Shown in pieces: positions 1-7,352 of a DNA stretch of 64,000 nt; within the stretch, counting starts at the first letter, position 1; every line of letters begins with the position of its first letter. The stretch comes from CANIGN01 sp964538275 (GTDB taxonomy: Bacteria; Bdellovibrionota; UBA2428). The DNA lies in the NCBI GenBank assembly GCA_964538275.1, contig CAZIFW010000004.1, positions 1-64,000 of the forward strand, in the 5' to 3' direction. The notes below the pieces were generated by a model. That model was not told the origin of the DNA. It made no database searches and saw only the letters and a program-made list of their open reading frames with translations. Both the position numbers and the translations under genes were made by a program.

Positions 1-339
1 GGTTTTGATTTGATCGATGCACTTATTGCTCGCGGTCAAGGTGAAGAACTTGCTTCTACTTACATCAAATGCGCTCCAGTTATCACTCACAGCCTTTGGA
101 GTGAAGCCGGAATTCTAAAAGAAGTTAAGGGCGAAAAAGAAATCACTCAACTTCCCTTCTATCAAGAACACCAAATCTACGATCAAGTAGGAGAGCTTTT
201 ATTGAGAGCTCCGGTATCTTCTCGTGGACATGGTCACATTGTATTTGCAGGCGCAGAGTTTAACGAACTTGAGACTTCCTGCAATCAAGCCCTGCAAAAA
301 TTAAAATTTATAACACGCGAAGAAAGGACATCGCTATGA
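1..339 (+). CDS. ATP-grasp family ligase, C-terminal fragment (5' end outside window)
   Basis: The frame is open to the left edge of the window, so only about the last 112 residues are present. The piece looks like the end of an ATP-grasp carboxylate-amine ligase. It begins with a GFDLIDALI segment (the usual N-x-G-x-D region followed by a helix) and ends with the RAPVSSRGHGHIVFAGAEF strand and the closing helix common in these enzymes. Such enzymes join a carboxylate to an amine through an acyl-phosphate. The substrate cannot be read from this part. The stop overlaps the next start (ATGA), so it is translationally coupled to the DAHP synthase gene and is the first visible gene of a three-gene operon. 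The family call is moderate because the catalytic core is missing. Confidence 0.6.
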   Translation, partial: GFDLIDALIARGQGEELASTYIKCAPVITHSLWSEAGILKEVKGEKEITQLPFYQEHQIYDQVGELLLRAPVSSRGHGHIVFAGAEFNELETSCNQALQKLKFITREERTSL

Positions 340-1430
340 CAACTCCTCACCTAATTGCTGGCCCTTGCTCATTTGAATCAGATACAGAGATGTTTAGATT
401 GGCCGAACAGCTCACTTTATTGCCAAATGTTAAAACTTTTCGAGCAGGTATCTGGAAACCTCGCACCTTGCCGGGAGCATTTGAAGGCCGTGGAGAAAGT
501 GCACTCCCAACACTTGCTTCTATACAAAGTAAATTTGGATTAGAAGCTGCCGTAGAAGTTAGCCTTCCAGAGCACATAGATGCCTGTATTCAGCATAATA
601 TTAAAAAACTTTGGATTGGCGCGCGAAGCGTTTGCTCACCAGATTTGCTCGAAGCACTTTTTAAAAGAATGAGTGAGCTAGCACCTAGCTCAACAGTTTT
701 GATTAAAAACCCTTATGCCTGTGATTTTCAATTATGGATAGGCGCTACGTTGAGAGCGCAAAATCATGGACTGAAAGTTGATCATTGTTTTAGGGGGGTT
801 AAAACCGAAAGCCCACTTTTTAGAAATGCACCTCTTTGGGATTGGGTAAGAGACATCAAAAAGTATTTCCCCCACTCTAAAATGTATCTCGATCCAAGTC
901 ACTTGTACGGCAATCGAGAAGTCATCATGTCTGAAATCAAAAACTTTAAAGCCTTGGATCTTTTCGATGGATACATGGTTGAATCTCATTTAACTCCTGA
1001 GCAGGCTCTTACAGATGCTTCTCAGCAATTAACTCCTCAAGAATTAGGACGATTTATAGCTGAGATCAATGACACCCAAGAAGCAAGTGCCGTGGAACTT
1101 TCCACCCTACGCAAACATATAGATCACATTGATCAAGTGCTTGTTCAGCAGCTAAAGTTGAGACAAGAAATTTCTCGACAAGTTGCTCACTCCAAAAAGC
1201 AAAGTGGTCATCCCGTTTATGACAAAAAACGTTTTGATGAACTTTTGGATTCGAGAAGATTAATGGCTCGAAAAGCAGGTCTTTCAGAAGGATTTGCAGA
1301 AGCTATCTTTAGCAAAATTCATGATGAAAGTGTAAGTCGACAGTTTATGGAACTTATTCAAAAAACAGAACCGATTAAAACATATAGGAAAATAGAAAAT
1401 GAAAAAAATACCGAAATTCAAAGGATTTAA
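336..1430 (+). CDS. Bifunctional DAHP synthase / chorismate mutase (type II arrangement)
   Basis: Predicted to condense phosphoenolpyruvate with erythrose 4-phosphate to DAHP, and to convert chorismate to prephenate. Residues 1-245 are a class I-beta/KDO8P-like DAHP synthase. They show GPCS at 9-12, KPRT at 41-44 (KPRT marks DAHPS rather than KDO8P synthase), the LWIGARS strand and the DPSH motif. Residues from about 255 to 345 are an AroQ chorismate mutase helix bundle (LRKHIDHIDQVLVQQLKLR, then a K near VAHSKK). The same fusion order is known from Bacteroidetes. A Shine-Dalgarno-like AAAGGA precedes the ATG. The 3' end runs 32 bases into the radical SAM gene. Its place between an ATP-grasp ligase and a radical SAM enzyme, rather than with other aro genes, is unusual. 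Confidence 0.88.
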   Translation: MTTPHLIAGPCSFESDTEMFRLAEQLTLLPNVKTFRAGIWKPRTLPGAFEGRGESALPTLASIQSKFGLEAAVEVSLPEHIDACIQHNIKKLWIGARSVCSPDLLEALFKRMSELAPSSTVLIKNPYACDFQLWIGATLRAQNHGLKVDHCFRGVKTESPLFRNAPLWDWVRDIKKYFPHSKMYLDPSHLYGNREVIMSEIKNFKALDLFDGYMVESHLTPEQALTDASQQLTPQELGRFIAEINDTQEASAVELSTLRKHIDHIDQVLVQQLKLRQEISRQVAHSKKQSGHPVYDKKRFDELLDSRRLMARKAGLSEGFAEAIFSKIHDESVSRQFMELIQKTEPIKTYRKIENEKNTEIQRI

Positions 1431-2655
1431 CTTAAGCAACAAAGACTTTTATGAAATGTCCAAGACGAATCAATTATTTCGCATGGGCATCAAAGTAAAC
1501 ACCCCTGTAGCGTGCAACTGGGCCTGTCCTTATTGTTATGTGGGAAGTCCTGAGTTTAAAGATAGGCCACGCACAGAAAAACTTAAAAACGGAATGCCCG
1601 AACCTTTTAAAGATCCCGAGTGGCCTATTAAGATGGCAGGCTGGATTGATCAGGGAGTTTCTCTTGGCGCTAAGGCTGTAACTATTAATGGAACCTTTGA
1701 ACCTCTAACAGCTCCGCATCATATGCAGATTATTGATCACTGCGTGAGTAAAAACTTGCTCGTAACCTTTGTTACCAATGGCGCATTGATGGACGAGAGC
1801 AAACTAAACGAATTAAATGATCGCGGAGTAAACATTCTCACCAAACTTAACGTTCCCTTTGTAGACTCAAGCGATCCAAGGTACGAAAAGTTTTGTGAAA
1901 TTCATAAAACGCTTTCGGGTGCCGGCGGTACTCCTGCTGAATCCTATGAAAAACAAAAACGATTGATTTACAAACTTATGGAAGCTGGCTTTAACCGTGA
2001 CTGCCCCGAAGGCCAAACTCGATTGGGAGTTGAGTCTGTTATCACACAACTCAATATTGAGTATCTTCCTGAGCTTATTACACAACTAAGGGCCTTTAAC
2101 TTATATAGCCATATTGAAGTAACCAAGGTTCAGGGTTTTGCAAAAAACAACGAATACCTTGTGGTAAGTAAAGAAAGATTAGAGAGTTTCTTCCATGAAA
2201 TATTAGATCAAGACATTGCTCAAGGCTATGAAGCATGGATTCCACGTCCTCCTTATGTTGCGGGGGTCTGTTACGAAAACATGATGCGCGTTGATGTGCA
2301 TGCAGACGGTACAGTTAAGCCGTGTCCAGGTATTGAAACTCCACTTGGAAACTTATACGAAACATCCTTTAAAGATATTCTTGAATCTCAGTGGCTCACA
2401 GTTGTGCGCAATCTCGGAGAATTCATTCAAGGAGATTGTAAAAAATGTGAGCTGATGGAGAGCAAACAATGTTATGGAGGCTGTCGCGGAACCGCTTATC
2501 AATCACTTAAAAACGCGGGTAAAAGCGAATGGGAATGTCTTGTTGCCTCAGACCCTTCCTGCCAAAGAGTAAAAACTGTCTTAGATAACGGTCTTCAAGC
2601 CAGTGAAGTTTTTGGACCTCGAAATGTAGGACCAGAAGCAAAGAGTCTCGCATAA
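1399..2655 (+). CDS. Radical SAM protein with SPASM domain
   Basis: 418 residues. The SAM-binding cluster motif C-x3-C-x2-C is at C39, C43 and C46 (CNWACPYC), which should bind a 4Fe-4S cluster and cleave S-adenosylmethionine. The C-terminus carries a Cys-rich SPASM domain with C291, C309, C347, C350, C358, C362, C380 and C388, enough for auxiliary clusters. SPASM proteins commonly modify peptides or mature enzymes, but some act on small molecules. The start is an ATG preceded by AGGA, lying inside the end of the DAHPS/CM gene (32-base overlap), so the three genes are one transcript. No obvious precursor peptide ORF was seen next to it. The substrate is unknown. A stem-loop follows the stop. 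Confidence 0.85.
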   Translation: MKKIPKFKGFNLSNKDFYEMSKTNQLFRMGIKVNTPVACNWACPYCYVGSPEFKDRPRTEKLKNGMPEPFKDPEWPIKMAGWIDQGVSLGAKAVTINGTFEPLTAPHHMQIIDHCVSKNLLVTFVTNGALMDESKLNELNDRGVNILTKLNVPFVDSSDPRYEKFCEIHKTLSGAGGTPAESYEKQKRLIYKLMEAGFNRDCPEGQTRLGVESVITQLNIEYLPELITQLRAFNLYSHIEVTKVQGFAKNNEYLVVSKERLESFFHEILDQDIAQGYEAWIPRPPYVAGVCYENMMRVDVHADGTVKPCPGIETPLGNLYETSFKDILESQWLTVVRNLGEFIQGDCKKCELMESKQCYGGCRGTAYQSLKNAGKSEWECLVASDPSCQRVKTVLDNGLQASEVFGPRNVGPEAKSLA

Positions 2656-2669
2656 AATTTGAAAATGAA

Positions 2670-2707
2670 AATTTGTGTTTAAGAATTCTACACCTTAGAC
2701 ACAAATT
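2670..2707. other. Inverted repeat (14-bp stem) downstream of the radical SAM gene
   Basis: Left arm 2670-2683 and right arm 2694-2707 pair over 14 positions (AATTTGTGT plus TAAG, with one T-G wobble in the middle) around a 10-base loop. It starts 15 bases after the stop at 2655. There is no run of T after it on the plus strand, so it is not a standard intrinsic terminator. It could mark the transcript 3' end, protect it from nucleases, or be a Rho-assisted stop. Confidence 0.5.
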
Positions 2708-2790
2708 GAAGGGTCAGAGCCCATATACCCCACTCGTACTCATTTTTTAGATTAGCTCTGATAGTTGCTATAAGGTAAAATACTGCAATC

Positions 2791-3384
2791 TTGTATACTC
2801 ATTTAGCTCTGTTTTTATTGCTCTCAGTTGCTGCGCAGCTAAGTTCTGCGAATCCCTTGGAGGACAAACGATACCCACCTAAAGGAGTTGAATGGGACAC
2901 AACAGGCGCGGAACCCACTTACGATCCCACTAAGCCAAGAGCCAACAATTGTTATACTTACGCCATTCAAGATTTTAACTCTTATTACACACCTCAGTCT
3001 CCTGATGGATATGAGGCTCACGATGGTTGCTCACTGCTGAGTGATGGCGTACTAAGTGACTCCAAAGGCAAAGCAAAAGCCGTTGAGTGCCCTAGTGAAA
3101 CAGAAGCTCCCTCTGCAATGTGCGGGAAGAATGAATACAGTGTGATGCTTTTTGTAGGACTTATGGAACTTGATGTCGGATATGATTTTCACTTCTATAG
3201 ACAAGACGACAACGGATTTTTTAGTCATCAAATAGGAAAAAGCACTCCTACAAACCTTGATGCAGATGGAAAATTAATCAACGACCCACGTGCTGCTAAT
3301 CGCAAAAGCCCCGACTTTAGTGGCTCTTACAAAAAACTCTGCTCATGTTTTTGTGTCGCTAAGGGCGGCTTCACTTTGAAATAA
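2791..3384 (+). CDS. Secreted protein with NNCYTYA and HFYRQ motifs
   Basis: 197 residues from a TTG start. A TAA stop 13 bases upstream in the same frame leaves no ATG choice, and the resulting N-terminus (MYTHLALFLLLSVAAQLSSA) is a good Sec signal peptide. The mature part has NNCYTYAIQD near residue 52, a YDFHFYRQDDNGFFSHQIG block near 130-148, then a N-D-DPRAANR stretch and a Cys-rich end (CSCFC). I recall unnamed proteins elsewhere with the same Cys...His block order. The Cys-Tyr-x-Tyr-Ala start of a helix plus a later His is reminiscent of papain/NlpC-type cysteine peptidases, but that is only a guess. It follows the radical SAM operon after a hairpin and probably has its own promoter. 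Confidence 0.65.
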   Translation: MYTHLALFLLLSVAAQLSSANPLEDKRYPPKGVEWDTTGAEPTYDPTKPRANNCYTYAIQDFNSYYTPQSPDGYEAHDGCSLLSDGVLSDSKGKAKAVECPSETEAPSAMCGKNEYSVMLFVGLMELDVGYDFHFYRQDDNGFFSHQIGKSTPTNLDADGKLINDPRAANRKSPDFSGSYKKLCSCFCVAKGGFTLK

Positions 3385-3475
3385 ATTCCTTATTTAATTC
3401 ATGTATTTACCTAAAGAGAACGATCTCCTTCCAAACTCTTAACACGCATATTTGAAGATACTTTTCATTCTAGGC

Positions 3476-3504
3476 TTGACCTATTTAACGCATTGCGTTA
3501 CTTT
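3476..3504 (+). promoter_or_regulatory. Sigma70-like promoter, -35 TTGACC / 17 nt / -10 TACTTT
   Basis: The -35 hexamer is at 3476-3481 and the -10 at 3499-3504, with a 17-base spacer. The expected +1 is 3511, the first base of an in-frame GTG. This argues against the upstream TTG at 3493, which would lie inside the promoter, and suggests a leaderless mRNA for the next gene. Confidence 0.5.
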
Positions 3505-3510
3505 CTTTTC

Positions 3511-3948
3511 GTGCAAGGAATGCTTTCAAAAACACTTACCGTTTTCGCTCTAAGCAGCCTCTCTCTCCAAGCTTGGGGAGCTCCTTCTATAAAAACCAAA
3601 AGCAAACGAAAAGGTTACTTCGTTTCAGATAGCAAAGTGATGAAAGCCTGGCTTAAAAAAATCCCCACCGCTATCAAAGAAATCAATCACTCTGAGACCA
3701 ACATCACACACATCGACATTAAGTGGAAACAAAGCAAAAAAACCAAAGTGCTTGCAAAGTCTAAACGCAAAGAGCCCAGCTACACATGCACACTCCAGCT
3801 CACAATTAAGTATGAAAGTTTGAGCAATGGCGAAGCAGCTCCCAGCCTAGTTGCCATACCTGATCCCCTTACAGTGAACTCTCGTTGCGATACCTTCCTT
3901 GCTAAGAACGATATAGAAACAATTGTGCGCTCCAATACGAGCTCGTAA
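3511..3948 (+). CDS. Small secreted protein of unknown function
   Basis: About 145 residues from the GTG at 3511; an ATG at 3520 is an alternative. Both give a signal peptide (LSKTLTVFALSSLSLQAWGA). The mature protein is very basic at first (KTKSKRKG, SKKTKVLAKSKRK), then has a beta-rich part with two cysteines (YTCTLQLTIKYE and NSRCDTF) that could form a disulfide. I do not recognise a family. It stands alone between the NCY-type secreted protein and the PilZ gene. The start choice rests on the promoter placed directly upstream and not on a ribosome-binding site. Confidence 0.6.
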   Translation: MQGMLSKTLTVFALSSLSLQAWGAPSIKTKSKRKGYFVSDSKVMKAWLKKIPTAIKEINHSETNITHIDIKWKQSKKTKVLAKSKRKEPSYTCTLQLTIKYESLSNGEAAPSLVAIPDPLTVNSRCDTFLAKNDIETIVRSNTSS

Positions 3949-4044
3949 ACCCTTACATTTATTAAGAATCTGCTCATATATAAAAGATTCCATCAGCGGT
4001 TAAGAATTAGCTTCATATACCCGAAAAGCTACTGGGGTATTTAA

Positions 4045-4482
4045 ATGAGCGAAGACAATAATGTGATTCAACTTTCTAAGCATCGCAAAGAAAAAGAAGA
4101 AAAAATTCGCCGCGAGTACGAACGTTATGTTTTTGAAAGTTTTGTAGGTTGTTTTGTTGTTGAAAACGGCATCAAAGAAACCATGATTTTTGCAGACGAT
4201 ATTTCTAAATCGGGTCTTCGTTTTAGAATGGATAGCAAAACTGAACTCAAACAAGGCGACATGGTTACCTTGCGCATGTACTTCACCGCTCAACTCTTTA
4301 TCGACAACAAAGTAGAAATTGTACGTTCAATAGTGGACATTGCAGAAGGCATTAAACGCATAAGCTACGCCTGCAAATTTGATACGGAAGCGCAAACATT
4401 TGAAACAATCTCAAAGCTTGTAGATTTGATAGAAAGCTTTACGCATACGGCTCGTGCCTCTAATCACGGCAACAGTTACTAA
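4045..4482 (+). CDS. PilZ domain protein (probable c-di-GMP effector)
   Basis: 145 residues. The N-terminal segment is highly charged (HRKEKEEKIRREYERY) and could supply the arginines of the PilZ RxxxR motif. The second half of the signature is visible as DDISKSGLRF, a D-x-S-x-x-G match, near residue 52. The rest is the expected beta-barrel. PilZ proteins bind cyclic di-GMP and alter motility or secretion. Partners are not indicated by the neighbours, but a GGDEF cyclase and an HD-GYP protein lie elsewhere in the window. It is convergent with the Fur-family gene, with an 11-base gap and no terminator. Confidence 0.7.
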   Translation: MSEDNNVIQLSKHRKEKEEKIRREYERYVFESFVGCFVVENGIKETMIFADDISKSGLRFRMDSKTELKQGDMVTLRMYFTAQLFIDNKVEIVRSIVDIAEGIKRISYACKFDTEAQTFETISKLVDLIESFTHTARASNHGNSY

Positions 4483-4493
4483 GTTAGAATTCA

Positions 4494-4967
4494 CTACGGA
4501 ACACAGTTATTGCATGTCCCAAATAAATCAACAGATGTGCTTAAAGAAGCAAAACCTTTCTTAAGTGCAATTTTCTTTATGTCATGCAAAATATCGGCTT
4601 CAACAACCTCAACCTTTTTACAACTCTTACAAATCAAATGATGATGCGGGTGTTCGGCACAATGAAATTCAAAACGTGCAATGCGATCTCCAATTTCGTA
4701 CTTTCGCACTAAACCCACGGCCTCTAAAGCATCTAGAGTTCTATACACAGTAACAAGATCGCAATTTTTAATACGTATGCCGGCATGGATTTCTTCAATG
4801 GTAAATGGTCCGTGAGAATGAGTTAAATAACTTAAAACTAATTTTCTTACTTCGGTTAACTTAAGTCCGCTCGCCTTTAGCTTTTCCATTGCCGAGGCCA
4901 ACAATGCGCCCTCTTTGCCATGACTACAGGTACTTTTAACTTTTGATTTTGATTTGAGACTTTGCAT
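4494..4967 (-). CDS. zur: Fur-family metalloregulator, probably the zinc regulator Zur
   Basis: 157 residues. A winged-helix N-terminal domain (recognition region NCDLVTVYRTLDALEAVGLV near 68-87) is followed by a metal-binding dimerisation domain with HPHHH at 106-110. Two CxxC pairs, C113/C116 and C152/C155, form the structural zinc site of the family. It is the last gene of the znuACB operon, 3 bases after znuB. This context favours zinc (Zur) over iron (Fur). The likely operator is the palindrome at 9811-9837 at the operon head, which would make the regulator autoregulated. The N-terminal 20 residues, basic and with one Cys, extend beyond the usual family start. Confidence 0.8.
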   Translation of the reverse strand: MQSLKSKSKVKSTCSHGKEGALLASAMEKLKASGLKLTEVRKLVLSYLTHSHGPFTIEEIHAGIRIKNCDLVTVYRTLDALEAVGLVRKYEIGDRIARFEFHCAEHPHHHLICKSCKKVEVVEADILHDIKKIALKKGFASLSTSVDLFGTCNNCVP

Positions 4968-4970
4968 GAT

Positions 4971-5837
4971 TCAATAACCCATTCCTAGATTTTTTTGTTT
5001 GGAAAACCTTTGACTTGCGAACACTAAAAGCCCACCCACAAAAAATTGCGCCACACATAAAAGAGCCGAAGTAGGTAAGTTAGAAAGCTGTAAAGCCAAA
5101 ATAAATGCACACAGATGAGTAAAAACGCTTAGTAAAAATAGCTTTCGTTTAAGAAACTGAGCTTTCTTAAGAGATAAGCTAAGCGCGAGAGGAAAAACTA
5201 AAATAGAACTTGCCGTAAATAAAAAGCCAAAAATACGCGTAGCTTCTACAATCAAAAAAGCTGAAAACAAAACATATAGAATCTCCGTTCCTCTAGAGAT
5301 TTTTGTATCCGACAGAGACAGCCAAAAGGCCTGAAGCATTAAGCGCTTCCATCTATAAGCGAAGGTCAGAATAAAAAGTATGGACAGGACACAAAGATAC
5401 CAAGCAGACGGAGCAGAAGCCGTGGCTATATCTCCCAAAAATGCACTTACAAAGTGAGCCTCTAAAGAAGGTACTGCAGCAGTAATTAAGTAATTGAGCG
5501 AAAGACTAAAAATAAAAGCTGCCATCAGTATTAGAGAAAGCAGTGATTTTGAATTTAAAGATAAGCTCTTTAGTAAAAGCAAAACGAATATAGCCATAAC
5601 AACCGAACCTAATATGGGTAAAAGAGTAAACTCTCCTATAGAAACGCCCATACTCAAAGACAGTGCCAAAACTAAAGTCGCACCCAGTGCTGAGGCTTGA
5701 CTGACCACTATAGACTGTAACATTTCGCCCCTGCTGAGCAGCAAAAAGCCCAACATAGAGAGAGCGGAGGCACTTGCAAGTGTGGCTAAAAAATTTGGAA
5801 GATACAAATTTAAATTTTCAAGAAGTTGCTCAAGCAT
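4971..5837 (-). CDS. znuB: Zinc ABC transporter permease (ABC-3 family)
   Basis: 288 residues, almost entirely hydrophobic helices (seven to nine predicted), as in ZnuB/TroC permeases. The start GLQ-like amphipathic segment (MLEQLLENLNLYLPNFLATL) and the GEMLQSIVVSQASALGA region, which usually contacts the ATPase, are present. It forms the inner-membrane channel for Zn(II) with ZnuC and ZnuA. It overlaps znuC by 8 bases and is followed after 3 bases by the Fur-family gene. Manganese cannot be excluded from the permease alone; zinc is inferred from the regulator and the His/Cys-rich neighbours. Confidence 0.85.
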   Translation of the reverse strand: MLEQLLENLNLYLPNFLATLASASALSMLGFLLLSRGEMLQSIVVSQASALGATLVLALSLSMGVSIGEFTLLPILGSVVMAIFVLLLLKSLSLNSKSLLSLILMAAFIFSLSLNYLITAAVPSLEAHFVSAFLGDIATASAPSAWYLCVLSILFILTFAYRWKRLMLQAFWLSLSDTKISRGTEILYVLFSAFLIVEATRIFGFLFTASSILVFPLALSLSLKKAQFLKRKLFLLSVFTHLCAFILALQLSNLPTSALLCVAQFFVGGLLVFASQRFSKQKNLGMGY

Positions 5838-6420
5838 GTTGTTGCACTCCTTTATCTATTTTTATGAAGTTCAAATTTTGAACGAAACGAGTATCTAAAG
5901 TTTGGGGAACTACGTGAGTAGCTATAACAAAAGACTTGCCATTTTCTTGTGTTAAAAGATTGATTAATTTTGAAAATTCTTCAATCGCTATAGAATCTAA
6001 ATGATTAAAGGGTTCATCCAACAAATAAATATCACTAGGAGCAGACAAAACCTGTAAAAGCAAAGCGCGCTGACGCTCTCCTCCACTTGCCAGATTCCAC
6101 AAACGCTTAGAAATTTTTTGTGGTAAATAAGCTTCGAAAAGAGTGGGTAATTTCTTAGATTTTAATGCAAGAGTCGAAATTTCTTGCAGTGTATGTGGTA
6201 CAAAAAAATCTTTATTGTGTGTTTGAGGAAGATAAGAAATCTTAAGCTTTGGATTTAAGAATCTATGTTGATTAAAAACATGTTTTAAAAAAGTAGATTT
6301 GCCACACCCATTGGGACCCATGACACATAAGATTTGAGATTTATTGAGCTGATAAGAAAGATGCTGCAAAAGTTCGCCCGAGGGGGTTTTAAGTGCAAGC
6401 TTTTCACCTAAGAGCATCAA
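5830..6420 (-). CDS. znuC: Zinc ABC transporter ATP-binding protein (short form)
   Basis: 196 residues, shorter than the usual 230-260 of ZnuC, but every ATPase motif is present: Walker A GPNGCGKS 35-42, Q-loop SYLPQ 62-66, signature ASGGE 111-115, Walker B IYLLDEP 131-137 and H-loop His169. The missing length is mostly the C-terminal tail that follows the core in other ZnuC proteins. It powers zinc import through ZnuB. The start overlaps the stop of znuA by 4 bases, so the two are translationally coupled. Confidence 0.87.
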   Translation of the reverse strand: MMLLGEKLALKTPSGELLQHLSYQLNKSQILCVMGPNGCGKSTFLKHVFNQHRFLNPKLKISYLPQTHNKDFFVPHTLQEISTLALKSKKLPTLFEAYLPQKISKRLWNLASGGERQRALLLQVLSAPSDIYLLDEPFNHLDSIAIEEFSKLINLLTQENGKSFVIATHVVPQTLDTRFVQNLNFIKIDKGVQQHA

Positions 6421-7352
6421 GGAGTAACTCCTTGTGAAGGAAGCGCATTCAAAAGGAGCGCCACAATATGCTCTTGGAGTTTTTCAATATTATTAAAATT
6501 TTCAGCTGCTAAATGAACTCCAATTGGTATTTGCAAATAGGGAATTGCGCTTAGCTCTGTAAATTTTTTAATAGAATGAAGAGGGGCCTGATTCGAAGCC
6601 AATAAAAGCACTACCTTATCTTGCTGCGCTCTTTTAGAGACATTTGCAATACGAGCGGCCGAAGGAGGCACTCCGGATTTTTCCTCTAGAGCTACAATAT
6701 CTTTGAGTTCGTATTCATGGAAGAAATAGCTAAACTCTTTGTGATATTGCAACAGCTTCTTTCCTTGTAGCGGCTTAAGCTTTTGTAAAATCCCAGCCTT
6801 TAATGTTTTCATTTTAAAGATAAATGCTTCGGTATTTTTTTTGAAGAGTTCTTTTTGCGTCGGCTCAAGAGCCGTTAATACACGCTGTACTTCCTGTGCT
6901 GCTTGCGCCATAGCACTTGGACTCAAATTGTAGTGAGGATTGCCTTCTGCGTGCACATCACCCATAGAGCGATCAACCTTGCCTACAGCTTTTTCAAGAA
7001 CATTTACACGAGTACTTAAATCGCAAAATCCCGTTCCACCTTTTTGAAGTTTTGAATTTGCAGATTTACTTACAACCTTAGGCAACCATCCTACTTCTAA
7101 GTCTAGTCCCACAGCACACAAAACATCAGCGCGAGCTACCTTGGACACATAGGAAGGAACCGCATCTACAAAATGTGGATCTTGAGAGCCATCCAACAAC
7201 GACTCTACTTTTACAGAAGATCCGCCCACTGCCTCAATAACTTCTACAAAATCTGGGAGAGTTGTGATCACTCGCAAAGCAGCAAAGACCGGAGCGAATG
7301 GTAAAACTGCAAAAAACAAAAGTACATGCGCTCGAATAGAATTAAAAGTCAT
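6417..7352 (-). CDS. znuA: Periplasmic zinc-binding protein (cluster A-I substrate-binding protein)
   Basis: 311 residues with a Sec signal peptide (about residues 1-25, ending FAPVFA). The family pattern is clear: RVITTLPDFVEVIEAVGG at the mature start, then His60 in DGSQDPHF, His140 in GNPHYNLSP and His204 in LQYHKEFSYFFHEY, the three expected metal-binding histidines. The long His-rich loop of Enterobacteriaceae ZnuA is absent; only DVHAEGNPH remains. It captures Zn(II) in the periplasm for ZnuBC. It overlaps the upstream outer-membrane gene by 11 bases. A manganese or iron homologue is possible but less likely here. Confidence 0.87.
   Translation of the reverse strand: MTFNSIRAHVLLFFAVLPFAPVFAALRVITTLPDFVEVIEAVGGSSVKVESLLDGSQDPHFVDAVPSYVSKVARADVLCAVGLDLEVGWLPKVVSKSANSKLQKGGTGFCDLSTRVNVLEKAVGKVDRSMGDVHAEGNPHYNLSPSAMAQAAQEVQRVLTALEPTQKELFKKNTEAFIFKMKTLKAGILQKLKPLQGKKLLQYHKEFSYFFHEYELKDIVALEEKSGVPPSAARIANVSKRAQQDKVVLLLASNQAPLHSIKKFTELSAIPYLQIPIGVHLAAENFNNIEKLQEHIVALLLNALPSQGVTP

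Noticed and set aside
336..1430. KDO8P synthase identity for the N-terminal domain
   Set aside because: KPRT at 41-44 and the fused chorismate mutase domain mark it as DAHP synthase.
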